Source of the DNA: Colias croceus
Taxonomy: Eukaryota > Arthropoda > Insecta > Lepidoptera > Pieridae
Assembly (NCBI RefSeq): GCF_905220415.1
Contig: NC_059562.1
Coordinates: 5,781,501 to 5,845,500, forward strand
DNA length: 64,000 nt
Direction of reading: 5' to 3'
The stretch's first letter is position 1. Each line of letters opens with the position of its first letter. The notes beneath the pieces were generated by a model. The model saw only the letters and a list, made by a program, of their open reading frames with translations. It made no database searches and was not told where the DNA came from. Made by a program: the position numbers and the translations under genes. Shown one piece after another: positions 27,201 through 31,102 of the stretch.

Positions 27201-29586
27201 GTGTGAAAATTGTCCCGAAATATTTATTTATTATTTATTTATTTATTTATTTATACATTCAAAGGGCTATTCTCACCTGGATAGAAGCGTTAAGGCTCCT
27301 AATATCATTGTCAGTGATCTTTCCAGGCAAAGTGACTTCGCTGCAGCTGCCCACGGAGATCTGGTTCCTCTTACGACCTTCGCCTGTCACCTGGAATATT
27401 AAAAAAGAAAGAAAATAAAACAGATGTTATAATATTCAAGTTAGTCACTAGAAATAGTGTTAGCCAGTTCTTATTGCTTAAATTCAGGAATGTAAAAATA
27501 AATGAAAAGGAATTCTTATAAAGTACTTTAACGAATTTTTACTACCAAGTTAGCGTCTAAACTATTTTTTATGCTGCTCTGTGTAGAAGTTCTTCACAGA
27601 GCAGCATATTTCATTCTTTCTACATACACAAAACCCTACCTTAGCCATAAACGGCGATCCCTTGATATGCTTGTCCCCGAATCGAACAGACACCTTGTAC
27701 TCGCCGGGCGCAGTCGGGAGGAACGACACAGACACTGTACCATCTTTGTTGTCGTGGCAAGTGATCTGGAACGAAATAAAATTAATTTAAATAATGTATT
27801 TCAAAAAAGTTATCATCAAATTAGTCAAAATATTAATTATACTATTTGGAACAAATTTCATACTGGTCCAATCAACTGATTTGTCTGAAAGTTGTGATTT
27901 ATATGAGTAGTAACGTAATTAATAAATATAATTGAATATATTTAAAAAGCCGATCACCGAAATGAAAAAAAAATCATAAGACCTTGATAAAAATACCTCA
28001 CTATGGAATTGGAAAAATATAATAATTAATAAAACAACCGCGAATTAAATAGTCATCATAATATATCCAATTGGCCGAATTTAAATTTTGTCTTTTTCCT
28101 AGAATAGCAAGTCAATTAAATCATCATCAACAAAAGGCAATTCATCATTTCATCTTATATTTCCACAATTCTTTACCTCAGCTTTACTGGGCCCTTCCAC
28201 AGCCAGGGACAGACCCCCAGCCCCCGCTCCCTTGGTGCTGATGGTGAACTGGCTCGGCTCCCCGCTCACACCGCTGATCAGACCTGGTCCGTATGCAGTC
28301 ACGTACCCTGAGGAGATCGAGTCCACGTGGAACTTGTAGGGGGAACCTGAGGAAGATGGATAAATAATAAATTAAGATCTCTTTCGTTACATTAAACAGA
28401 GCAAATAGTGAGAAATTGAAGAACTTCGTATTTATACATAGAGACGTTGTACATAGTATAATATTGGGAGCGTAAAAATTGCTAATGCATTCAACCAAAA
28501 AAGAAAATTAAATTGGTCTCTACAATGTAGGTAAAAGTAGGAAAAGAGTAGGAAAGCATTAAAATCGTAATAATGTCCGGAGCACAGTCTTTAAACCATG
28601 TGCCACCATTGCGTTTATCATGGTTTGTACTATTTATTTCCATAGTAATTTATATAATTTAAAATTAAACATAAATAATCATCCTAAAATCGATTACTAT
28701 CCACCTCTTCACTAGATTAAACAGCTGATATTATTTTAAAACCTACATAATATTATGTATATTTTACACTTTGGTCTTCGTAATACATAGATACCTTCTT
28801 TAAATAGCCAATAAATTACATAAGATAAGTTGATTGGTAAATTATTTTAAATGTACATTACCTTGCACATGCTCCCCATTGTACTTCACATAGAGCTCAT
28901 GGACACCCTCCTCCCGCGGCTCGTACTTGATGCTGACGGTGCCATCCCTGTTGTCCTCTATCGTGGGCTGGTCGATGTTACCGCTAGGCATCTTGACTTC
29001 CGCTAGAATTGACATTTTAATTAAATTTCAAAGGTATTCCCGAGTTAAAAATTTATAGGACTTAGGATAGGATTACGTTAGTAAAAACGGATACATTTAC
29101 ACCTTTTTCTGAGTTTTAAAAGAACTAACTAATATTCCTTCTATCTATAAATAATAGGTATTTTGATAACAGGAACATTGATTTGATCAGTTTTATACCT
29201 ATAAACAAGTATCACATCTCCACATAGATAGAATAAATCGAACAACTAGGTAACCTTGATTTTAAGTGAAAATAAATAGTGGTAAATTGTGTATTCTTTT
29301 CAAATTTAAACCAATAAAACCAAATACACTATAACAAACCTCTTCTACTGTCAATATGGTAAATGGTGAGGAAATTAATCGGAGTATATCCCAGGCCGGT
29401 TTTGTTGAACCCAATTTTATGCGACTCAGAGAACACGATAGGCACTGCTTCTTGATCGATCTCAGACACGGAGAAATATTTCTTGTGTGTGTCTAAATAC
29501 AATGTGGCTACTTCGTTCCAGTTATATTCCTTTTCGTTGGTACCAACGAGAGAATTCCACAGTCCCATTAAAGCCATTGATTTCAA
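3070..29586 (-). CDS. cher: Filamin, short isoform (spliced, 19 coding exons, 923 aa)
   Basis: Filamins are cytoplasmic actin-crosslinking and signalling scaffolds built from an N-terminal actin-binding domain and a rod of Ig-like repeats, dimerising through the last repeat. Joining 19 exons (each listed separately) with GT-AG introns gives one open frame of 2,772 nt. Residues 1-82 are unique. Repeats, numbered as in vertebrate filamins, lie at about 83-137 (16), 138-229 (17), 230-317 (18), 318-412 (19), 413-510 (20), 511-605 (21), 606-699 (22), 700-793 (23), hinge 794-831, and 832-923 (24). Most repeats end in the hallmark 'GSPF/SPYK' motif and several carry 'EGPSKAE'. This isoform has no actin-binding domain, so it would scaffold or compete rather than crosslink actin. 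Drosophila cheerio likewise makes ~240- and ~90-kDa forms. The fit to filamin is very strong; use of the short start is inferred from sequence. Confidence 0.95.
3750..3891 (-). CDS. cher: Filamin exon: rest of hinge and start of repeat 24 (816-862)
   Basis: 142 nt, phase 0 in and phase 1 out, donor 'GCGG|GTAAAT'. It encodes 'VSKAAQKQGPVLPHFK', then 'SDASKVTSKGMGLKKAYLNK' and 'NQFTVHAGDA'. 'SDASKVTSKG.GL.KA' is almost identical to vertebrate repeat 24. The acceptor 'tatgtataag' lacks a pyrimidine tract; it was chosen because it alone gives the right phase. Confidence 0.9.
3916..4075 (-). repeat. Interspersed repeat beside the acceptor of the repeat-24 exon
   Basis: Bounded by 'actagctgttcagcacc' and 'tgtgtatgtagatatagat', with the internal 'aaaatcggtccagccg' seen in many lepidopteran short repeats. 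It fills most of the 259-bp intron and stops about 24 bp from the acceptor at 3892. Orientation is uncertain. Confidence 0.65.
4151..4215 (-). CDS. cher: Filamin exon: hinge before repeat 24 (794-815)
   Basis: A 65-nt exon, acceptor 'gttcatag', donor 'AAAG|GTACTT', phase 1 in and phase 0 out. It encodes 'ENLAEIGAQETSSVTVETV' and 'QK'. The 'ETSSV.VE/D' block is what follows repeat 23 in vertebrates, where hinge 2 gives flexibility and is open to proteolysis. The segment is polar and lacks repeat motifs. Confidence 0.88.
4242..4424 (+). repeat. Interspersed repeat type B, copy 2 (intronic)
   Basis: 'taatattataaatctgaag' to 'accgcggggcacagct', matching the copy at 1243 in order throughout. It occupies over half of the 336-bp intron and begins about 26 bp from the acceptor at 4216. 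The 62-residue frame through it is a chance ORF. Confidence 0.8.
4552..4648 (-). CDS. cher: Filamin exon: end of repeat 23 (762-793)
   Basis: Acceptor 'tattttcag', donor 'GCAG|GTTCGT', phase 0 in and phase 1 out, 97 nt. It encodes 'VRYTPLAPGFYYMSIKYNG' and 'HHIVGSPFKIEAA', closing repeat 23. The donor has T at +3 and C at +4, one of the weakest in the gene, though phase and homology leave little doubt. Confidence 0.93.
4711..4932 (+). repeat. Interspersed repeat type C, copy 1
   Basis: 'ttccgcccgcggcttcgccc', 'agttcccgttcccgtggga', 'tgtaatcggttcagtagttt' and tail 'tataatattagtaggat'. Other type C copies: 13228, 25096, 54692, and inverted at 22729, 37581 and 43209. It lies in the 936-bp intron between 5584 and 4649. 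Confidence 0.8.
5585..5703 (-). CDS. cher: Filamin exon: repeat 23, middle (722-761)
   Basis: Acceptor 'tatttag', donor 'TAAG|GTGAGG', phase 1 in and phase 0 out, 119 nt. It encodes 'AKTDLIIDTCNAGAGILAV', 'TMDGPSRVAMDC' and 'EVEEGYK', matching the 'NAGAG...DGPSKV.MDC...EGY' series of repeat 23. The pyrimidine tract before the acceptor is short. Confidence 0.94.
5704..6126 (-). other. Intron 14 (423 bp)
   Basis: AT-rich, with short repeats of 'taatataaccgtaa' around 5860-5930. I see no exon, element or structured RNA in it. Confidence 0.6.
6127..6196 (-). CDS. cher: Filamin exon: start of repeat 23 (699-721)
   Basis: A short 70-nt exon, acceptor 'tttcccag', donor 'ACAG|GTGAGA', phase 0 in and phase 1 out. 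It encodes 'VGKDDADPAAV' then 'HAHGAGLGTVKT', the opening strand of repeat 23 with the usual 'GAGL'. It is recognised by phase and by its fit between the flanking exons. Confidence 0.9.
6407..6608 (+). repeat. Interspersed repeat type D, copy 1
   Basis: 'cttttcgcccatggcttcgc', 'gtctaaaacctactaaatta', 'cttgaatcactctatctatt', and tail 'cagagaaagcatctttgttt'. Other copies at 15580, 23620, 44076 and an interrupted inverted copy at 44552-44884. Confidence 0.75.
7523..7686. mobile_element. Fold-back (MITE-like) element with ~60-bp inverted arms
   Basis: Left arm 7523-7582 starts 'gagctagcgcgcattagc' and right arm 7627-7686 ends 'gctcttgcgcgctagctc'. The arms pair along their whole length with few mismatches, around a 44-bp loop. 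It is non-coding and sits 133 bp inside the intron after the repeat-22 exon. No certain target duplication was found. Confidence 0.75.
7819..7974 (-). CDS. cher: Filamin exon: repeat 22 body (647-698)
   Basis: Acceptor 'gtttcccag', donor 'CAAG|GTATGT', phase 0 in and out, exactly 52 codons. It encodes 'VVSPTGKTDDCFIQNIDGD', 'YSIRFMPRENGVHNINVKF' and 'NGVHIPASPLRIK'. 'PRENGVH' is the family motif at this place. Confidence 0.95.
8033..8218 (+). repeat. Interspersed repeat type B, copy 3
   Basis: 'taatattataaaactgaag', 'gtttgaacgcgctaatctca', 'attctttcggtgttagatag', tail 'accgacgggcacaactagt'. It starts some 60 bp upstream of the repeat-22 exon acceptor. Confidence 0.8.
9607..10391 (-). mobile_element. 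5'-truncated R1-clade non-LTR retrotransposon (LINE) fragment
   Basis: A 785-bp, GC-rich insertion on the minus strand. It ends in a poly-A tail (19 T on the plus strand, 9606-9624) and is flanked by a 16-bp direct repeat, 'TGGCAGACTTATAGCT', at 9591-9606 and 10392-10407. That is the signature of target-primed reverse transcription. Only the C-terminal end of ORF2 and the 3' UTR are present. Other lines of DNA in the block are older repeats into which it jumped. Confidence 0.85.
9979..10391 (-). pseudogene. C-terminal remnant of LINE ORF2 (R1-like)
   Basis: The frame encodes 'VSYRLVQVLSGHGCFGSYLH', 'REPAPACHHCSSPQDTALHT' and 'LAECPAW', ending in an arginine-rich tail ('RRRRPGRRRRLYDQRQP'). 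The 'SGHGCFG.YLHRIGRE...C..C...H...C' series is characteristic of the region after reverse transcriptase in R1-clade elements, with a likely zinc-binding CHHC...H...C cluster. The open frame runs on to 10452, but those first ~20 residues come from the flanking DNA, not from the element. Reverse transcriptase and endonuclease are absent, so it is dead. Confidence 0.75.
11874..12021 (+). repeat. Interspersed repeat type F, copy 1 (head missing)
   Basis: 'ttcgcaataaaaggtagcct', 'aagattgtctgtgccaaat', 'cggttgagaagtttaagcgg' and tail 'tataatattagtaggga'. Fuller copies are at 42149-42323 and, inverted, 41237-41411. Confidence 0.75.
13228..13465 (+). repeat. Interspersed repeat type C, copy 2
   Basis: 'ctttccacccgcagcttcgc', 'catagttcccgttcccatgg', 'acagacagacagacagagtt', tail 'tataatattagtatgga'. 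It belongs to the C subtype that includes a 'tttcccggggtaaaaagtag' block, like the copy at 54692. Confidence 0.8.
13570..13789 (+). repeat. Interspersed repeat ending 'gaagtcggttaata', beside a donor site
   Basis: 'aaatcggttcagaaacctca', 'aatcggtgtacatacataaa' and 'cctcctccttttttgaagt' form a series common in lepidopteran introns. The repeat stops about 11 bp from the donor at 13801. The left boundary is uncertain. Confidence 0.65.
13802..13992 (-). CDS. cher: Filamin exon: end of repeat 21, start of repeat 22 (583-646)
   Basis: Acceptor 'ttcctccag', donor 'AACT|GTAAGT', phase 1 in and phase 0 out, 191 nt. It encodes 'GEYRIGLKFNEQHIPDSPF', then 'GDAHLLEV' and 'FYIRLNGAKGQLSGT'. 'NGAKG' is a family landmark in repeat 22. 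An interspersed repeat ends about 11 bp inside the downstream intron. Confidence 0.95.
14109..14306 (+). repeat. Interspersed repeat with 'tagcttccgcccacgac' head
   Basis: Head 'tagcttccgcccacgac', then 'cctttcttaggggacgccta', 'ccaaatttcagcccgatacg', and tail 'gagttttatatatatag'. It is a diverged relative of the CG-headed repeats. No other close copy was seen here. Confidence 0.6.
15580..15746 (+). repeat. Interspersed repeat type D, copy 2 (head lost)
   Basis: 'taaacctaataaattatata', 'cttgaaacactctatctatt', 'tacaaagggacatagggaca' match the type D order of 23620 and 44076. Confidence 0.7.
17904..18100 (-). repeat. Interspersed repeat type B, copy 4 (inverted)
   Basis: 'ctagctgtttcccgcggttt', 'gtcttagcgtgatgatatat', 'gaatttttcaaatcggacca' and 'ttaatattagtatagat' are the reverse complement of the type B series. 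Confidence 0.8.
20022..20196 (+). mobile_element. MITE with 'ataaagaagtttcacttc' end, one end degraded
   Basis: 'tttatgaccttattttttc', 'aaaagatggcgcgtaacgg', 'aaatgtcacgcgtaaca' and 'ccaaccccgataaagaagtt' match the copy at 57506-57695 in order. The right inverted repeat is intact and the left one is lost. It is non-coding. Confidence 0.75.
20319..20490 (+). repeat. Interspersed repeat type E, copy 1
   Basis: 'tctaatatataaaaatcaat' to 'gccggggcggaccgctagta'. Over about 172 bp it differs from the copy at 44379-44550 by a single base (ccg versus cgg near the end). It stops about 28 bp from the donor at 20519. Confidence 0.85.
20520..20759 (-). CDS. cher: Filamin exon: end of repeat 20 and most of repeat 21 (503-582)
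   Basis: The longest coding exon after the first, 240 nt, phase 1 in and out. Acceptor 'tatattatag', donor 'CCTG|GTAAGT'. It encodes 'GSPFQFTVGPL', 'GGTGLERGEAGRFNEF', 'WTREAGAGQLAISLEGPSKA' and 'DFKDRKDGSCDVSY'. 'WTREAGAG' and 'GLERGEAG' are near-identical to vertebrate repeat 21, the main integrin-beta and migfilin binding repeat, so that site is probably conserved. Confidence 0.96.
20760..22537 (-). other. Intron 10 (1.8 kb)
   Basis: Mostly AT-rich. A short head of a CG-type repeat ('ctttttgtccgcagcttcgc') is at 21825-21850 and a LINE-tail-like repeat at 22384-22516. ORFs on both strands here are chance frames. Confidence 0.55.
22384..22516. repeat. Retroelement-tail repeat, copy 1
   Basis: 'catttatttattcaattaga', 'gagaagcacttttgaatcgt', 'aaccggcaagaaactccata'. 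The same series starts at 35998. It runs to within about 20 bp of the donor at 22537. Confidence 0.65.
22538..22702 (-). CDS. cher: Filamin exon: repeat 20 body (448-502)
   Basis: Acceptor 'ctcctccag', donor 'CCTG|GTGAGT', phase 1 in and out, 165 nt. It encodes 'ATVTSPGGVSEDAEIQEVED', 'YSVHFVPKELGVHTVSVKY' and 'REIHIP', finishing in the split glycine of 'GSPF'. Alignment to vertebrate repeat 20 is clear. Confidence 0.95.
22729..22940 (-). repeat. Interspersed repeat type C, copy 3 (inverted)
   Basis: 'cactaatattataaagagg', 'gaaatcccacgggaacggaa', 'gggcgaagccgcaggcgga' are the reverse complement of type C. It begins about 26 bp upstream of the acceptor of the repeat-20 exon. Confidence 0.75.
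23263..23499 (-). mobile_element. tRNA-derived SINE (intron 9)
   Basis: On the minus strand: 'gactgcctcctcggtacagt', then the RNA polymerase III B-box 'GGGTTCGATTCCC', then 'ggtggagacgaag', 'gctgatcacctacttgtcc', 'aacagatgtataatgcatct' and end 'cacttatacactatacag'. The order is that of a common lepidopteran SINE. 'tatagtgta' stands on both sides (23266 and 23501) and may be a target duplication. Confidence 0.8.
23620..23805 (+). repeat. Interspersed repeat type D, copy 3
   Basis: 'ttaccgccctcggcctcgcc', 'gtctaaaacctaataaatta', 'aaagggacctagggacagaa' and end 'tgttttatactatgcagtg'. It lies about 75 bp inside the intron after the exon at 23882. Confidence 0.8.
23882..23990 (-). CDS. cher: Filamin exon: opening of repeat 20 (412-447)
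   Basis: Acceptor 'attaaacag', donor 'CCTG|GTAAGA', phase 0 in and phase 1 out, 109 nt. It encodes 'VTGEGSNRQREKIQRQRDPA' then 'VGTNCKLTFKMP'. The basic 'RQREKIQRQR' stretch matches the basic segment at the start of vertebrate repeat 20, whose strand A there covers the integrin-binding face of repeat 21. Confidence 0.93.
23991..24451 (-). other. Intron 8 (461 bp)
   Basis: AT-rich, with a near-hairpin of 'tgataaaacg' and 'ttttatcgtgata' at 24078-24123. No named element seen. Confidence 0.55.
24452..24594 (-). CDS. cher: Filamin exon: repeat 19, second half (364-411)
   Basis: Acceptor 'attacccag', donor 'AAG|GTAATT', phase 1 in and phase 0 out, 143 nt. It begins 'GPSKAEIQCADSKDG' and ends 'FADHHVEGSPFTVK', the closing half of repeat 19. 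Its reading frame is intact. Confidence 0.95.
24698..25014 (+). mobile_element. tRNA-derived SINE with (gat)n end and target duplication
   Basis: A tRNA-like head ('gtggtggctcagtggtgaga' as A-box, 'gtggttcgagacc' as B-box) is followed by 'ggtgaaggaaaacatcgtga', an internal A run, 'ggaggcccgtgtcccagcag' and 'gggctgatgatgat'. A 12-bp direct repeat, 'ATAAGTTTTAAT', stands at 24686-24697 and 25015-25026. A 5'-truncated relative is at 31027-31102. Confidence 0.85.
25096..25316 (+). repeat. Interspersed repeat type C, copy 4, abutting a splice donor
   Basis: 'gctttccgcccgcggcttcg', 'cgggataaaacctatcctat', 'aatcggttcagtagtatttg' and tail 'tataatattagtaggat'. The tail ends about 7 bp from the exon-intron boundary at 25324/25323. 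Confidence 0.85.
25324..25426 (-). CDS. cher: Filamin exon: repeat 19, first half (330-363)
   Basis: Acceptor 'atttatcag', donor 'GAAG|GTAAAT', phase 0 in and phase 1 out, 103 nt. It encodes 'VSGSALKEGKTQGENTFTV' and 'DTRNAGYGGLSLSIE'. 'DTR.AGYGG' is the family signature for this repeat. The donor has A at +5, and an interspersed repeat begins at about intron base 7 (see findings). Confidence 0.94.
25427..26071 (-). other. Intron 6 (645 bp)
   Basis: AT-rich, with a GC-richer part at 25660-25800 containing 'agcacgtgagc' and two 'gttttcat'/'atgaaaac' inverted strings. No known element recognised. Confidence 0.5.
26072..26260 (-). CDS. cher: Filamin exon: repeat 18 body and start of repeat 19 (267-329)
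   Basis: Acceptor 'cattcccag', donor 'CAAG|GTAAGA', phase 0 in and out, 63 codons. It encodes 'APSGLEEPCFLKQLPSGNIG', 'FTPREAGQHIVSVKKMG' and 'NSPFTITV', then 'EVGDAKKVK', which opens repeat 19. Vertebrate repeat 18 shows nearly the same 'APSG.EEPC/DEPC' and 'GDARR/GDAKK' blocks. Confidence 0.95.
26770..26917 (-). mobile_element. Degenerate tRNA-derived SINE
   Basis: On the minus strand 'acctccttgctactgtagt' precedes a B-box 'aggttcgaatcctgg' and later 'aaaaaaatgtcttgtag', the same plan as the SINE at 23263 but more diverged. Confidence 0.6.
26967..27254 (+). mobile_element. tRNA-derived SINE with tRNA-Gly-like head
   Basis: The head has 'cggttggcttggttggtag' (A-box) and 'gtgggttcgattcccac' (B-box and T-arm), plus an anticodon-like loop 'ccttccaag' reading TCC. 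A body follows with 'gtgatgaacatagatgtttg' and a tail of TTTATT units to 27254. The acceptor-like stem is imperfect and has an insertion, so this is a SINE rather than a tRNA gene. Confidence 0.85.
27277..27390 (-). CDS. cher: Filamin exon: opening of repeat 18 (229-266)
   Basis: Acceptor 'aatattccag', donor 'CAG|GTGAGA', phase 0 in and out, 38 codons. It encodes 'VTGEGRKRNQISVGSCSEV' and 'DNDIRSLNASIQ'. The exon lacks the usual 'AxGxGL' strand A, as expected for the even-numbered repeats 16, 18 and 20, which pack against their odd-numbered neighbours in vertebrate filamins. Confidence 0.93.
27640..27765 (-). CDS. cher: Filamin exon: second half of repeat 17 (187-228)
   Basis: Acceptor 'tcgttccag', donor 'AAG|GTAGGG', phase 0 in and out, exactly 42 codons. 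It encodes 'ITCHDNKDGTVSVSF', 'APGEYKVSVRFGDKHI' and 'KGSPFMAK', the closing strands and C-terminal hallmark of repeat 17. Confidence 0.95.
27766..28176 (-). other. Intron 3 (411 bp)
   Basis: Plain AT-rich sequence. I see no repeat or element. Confidence 0.6.
28177..28346 (-). CDS. cher: Filamin exon: end of repeat 16, start of repeat 17 (130-186)
   Basis: Acceptor 'cttcctcag', donor 'GAG|GTAAAG', phase 1 in and phase 0 out, 170 nt. It starts 'GSPYKFHV', closing repeat 16, then 'VTAYGPGLISGVSGEPSQF' opens repeat 17, and it ends in the family hallmark 'EGPSKAE'. Vertebrate repeat 17 has the same 'AYGPGL' opening. Confidence 0.95.
28347..28861 (-). other. Intron 2 (515 bp)
   Basis: AT-rich. 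Inverted 'aaaccatg' and 'catggttt' at 28596-28626 could form a weak hairpin. Nothing else seen. Confidence 0.55.
28862..29002 (-). CDS. cher: Filamin exon: repeat 16 body (residues 83-129)
   Basis: First exon shared by both isoforms. Acceptor 'aattctag', donor 'CAAG|GTAATG', phase 1 in and phase 1 out, 141 nt. It encodes 'AEVKMPSGNIDQP...DGTVSIKYEPREEG...ELYVKYNGEHVQ', the central strands of a filamin Ig repeat. 'DGTVSIKYEP' and 'YVKYNGEHV' are typical of the family. Confidence 0.93.
29003..29339 (-). other. First intron of the short isoform (337 bp)
   Basis: The donor 'GTTTGT' at 29339 and the acceptor at 29003 bound it. It is AT-rich and repeat-free. It also forms the last part of the 18.5-kb long-isoform intron 47557-29003. 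Confidence 0.65.
29340..29586 (-). CDS. cher: Alternative first coding exon of short filamin
   Basis: An ATG at 29586 opens 82 codons starting 'MKSMALMGLWNSL' and ending 'YHIDSRR', then donor 'AGAG|GTTTGT' in phase 1. Joined to the exon at 29002 it gives 'SRR-AEVKMPSG', the same junction phase as the long-isoform exon at 47558. An in-frame TAA 12 nt upstream of the ATG rules out a longer N-terminal extension in this exon. Two more Met codons follow at residues 4 and 7. The sequence is rich in W, Y, N and E, shows no signal peptide or membrane segment, and matches no domain I recognise. It replaces everything before repeat 16. Confidence 0.8.
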
Positions 29587-29720
29587 TTAAATCACCACTT
29601 AAAATGTATAAGATTAGTGTGTGTCATTGTGTGTGTGTTGAATGAGTTGTGCTACGTTACGGATCTTAGAGCGTTTATGTGCTTTGCTGTACGTTTCTAG
29701 TTTAATGAATTTTTTGGATA
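29587..29720 (-). promoter_or_regulatory. Probable 5' leader and core promoter zone of short filamin
   Basis: The alternative first exon needs its own promoter here or a little upstream. A 'TCATTC' string at 29645-29640 (minus strand) fits the arthropod initiator pattern, but I see no clear TATA box or downstream element at the right spacing. A run of CA dinucleotides precedes a small upstream ATG. The transcription start is not determined. Confidence 0.35.
29592..29627 (-). other. Possible upstream ORF in short-filamin leader (11 codons)
   Basis: An ATG at 29627 opens 11 codons and stops at TGA 29594-29592, five bases before the main ATG at 29586. If the leader starts upstream of 29627, this uORF could dampen or gate translation. 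It would be leaderless junk if transcription starts later. Confidence 0.35.
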
Positions 29721-30451
29721 TATTTCAATATTTTAATTGTCAAATATTAATGCCGAATTATTTCCAATAGTTAAAATATGCTGAAATACCTCGACTATCG
29801 CAATGAAAGAAAATGTAAAATCCTATTTCTTCCTGCACAATAATGAAAAAATGCACTCTCGATAATTTAGCAAGGCAAATATACTAGAGTTTTAACACTA
29901 AACCGGGATCTAGACGGTGACTGCTACGTTTACCAAATGCGCAATCAATTTAATACGTTTAAAAATATCAAATCACTAACATATTCACTCTGTTATCGTT
30001 TACATCATCAGAATACTCAATAAAACAATTAAATACCAGTAATCCAGAAATCAGTTTTCCAGATATCATGAACAAAACATATACAAGATATTATCTATTA
30101 AAAGCCTCATAAACCAAATTCAATAACCGTTTACGAAACAAGTCAACCAGCTGAAAGCATTCATATTCGACCTATCTTTTATATTTCCCGTCATTTAAGA
30201 CATTAGACAATTTGCGTCACCAAATTATCTAAATTGTTGTCTAAAATATACATAGCTTGTGCGTTGGCAGATTTATTTAATAGTTATACCAGTTTAAATA
30301 TTAACCCCACCGTGGGATTTGAGAAAAATAAAATATAACGGCTTTAAACAATCTTGTTTATAGTTATTGTATTTAGGATAATAATAGACTATTGTTCCGA
30401 GCTTTATAATTGAGTTGAAACATATATAATATATTATATATTTTTGAAGTT

Positions 30452-30559
30452 CTAAGTGAAACTTGTTTAAGGCGCGTTGAGGATAAAATTTCAAGGTCGC
30501 TTCATGGCAATACCGTCGCGTCATGGTATCTTTGAATCTTGCCAAAGAAGTTTCACTTC
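30452..30559. mobile_element. Small MITE with 'aagtgaaact' ends
   Basis: 'taagtgaaacttgttta' at the left and 'aaagaagtttcacttct' at the right form imperfect inverted ends about 108 bp apart. They resemble the 18-bp ends of the MITE at 57506, but the interior ('aatttcaaggtcgcttcatg') is different. Confidence 0.55.
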
Positions 30560-30610
30560 TGACACGTGTGCTCGGCACACACGATCTTTTTCATCTGCGG
30601 ATTATAGATT

Positions 30611-30684
30611 TAACGTATTTCATTTTCTGTTTAGATTTAGAAGTCAAGTTACTTCTAAATCTAAACAGAAAATGAAATATGTTA
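30611..30684. other. Near-perfect hairpin, 34-bp arms, 6-nt loop
   Basis: Left arm 30611-30644 and right arm 30651-30684 are reverse complements with one mismatch (taacGt / taacAt) around the loop 'caagtt'. It lies about 1 kb upstream of the short-filamin start. It could be a pre-miRNA-like foldback, a cruciform or a replication snap-back. Confidence 0.85.
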
Positions 30685-31026
30685 CCTTTTTCATTCTGTG
30701 GACATTTTTTTTATTTTGGAAAGTGTGTTTCAGTTTCTTTTCATTCTTGTATCTAAAATACGTAAGAAAATGCAGTGGATATTATGAGACTCTTATCTTT
30801 TCAAAACATAACCCATATTTTTTTTTCTTGCATATGAAAAAAGGTTTGGAAATATAGGAAAAATGCGCTGAAAGAGTTGTTTATCCTGATGATATTGTGT
30901 ACAAATGATAAAATCACTTTTTGAACTCTTTTCAGTTTTCAGAAATTCACAAAGAGGAGCACAAATAAACATACAGATTACTCGAATTTTGTATCTACTT
31001 AAATTACATGCATTTAAATTATCATT

Positions 31027-31102
31027 CCCCTCTTATCATACCCTCATAGGAGGCCCGTGTCCCAGCAGTGGGAACGTATATGGGCTGATGATGATGATGA
31101 TG
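31027..31102 (+). mobile_element. 5'-truncated SINE copy with target duplication
   Basis: 'ggaggcccgtgtcccagcag' to '(gat)n' matches the 3' end of the SINE at 24698. An 11-bp direct repeat, 'AAATTATCATT', stands at 31016-31026 and 31103-31113. Confidence 0.8.

Larger units (their letters stand above)
26261..27276 (-). other. Intron 5 (1.0 kb)
   Basis: Two tRNA-headed SINE copies occupy the right and middle parts. The rest (26270-26760) is AT-rich and unassigned. The plus-strand ORFs from 26960 run through a SINE and filamin antisense and are not genes. Confidence 0.6.

Noticed and set aside
26960..27418. 152-residue plus-strand ORF
   Set aside because: It runs through a tRNA-derived SINE, its TTTATT tail and the antisense of a filamin exon, and has no domain of its own.
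28184..28498. 104-residue minus-strand ORF
   Set aside because: It overlaps the filamin exon 28346-28177 in a different frame; the spliced filamin frame fits the family and this one does not.
30477..30857. 126-residue plus-strand ORF
   Set aside because: It spans a small MITE and the 34-bp hairpin; composition is low-complexity F/K/S with no domain.
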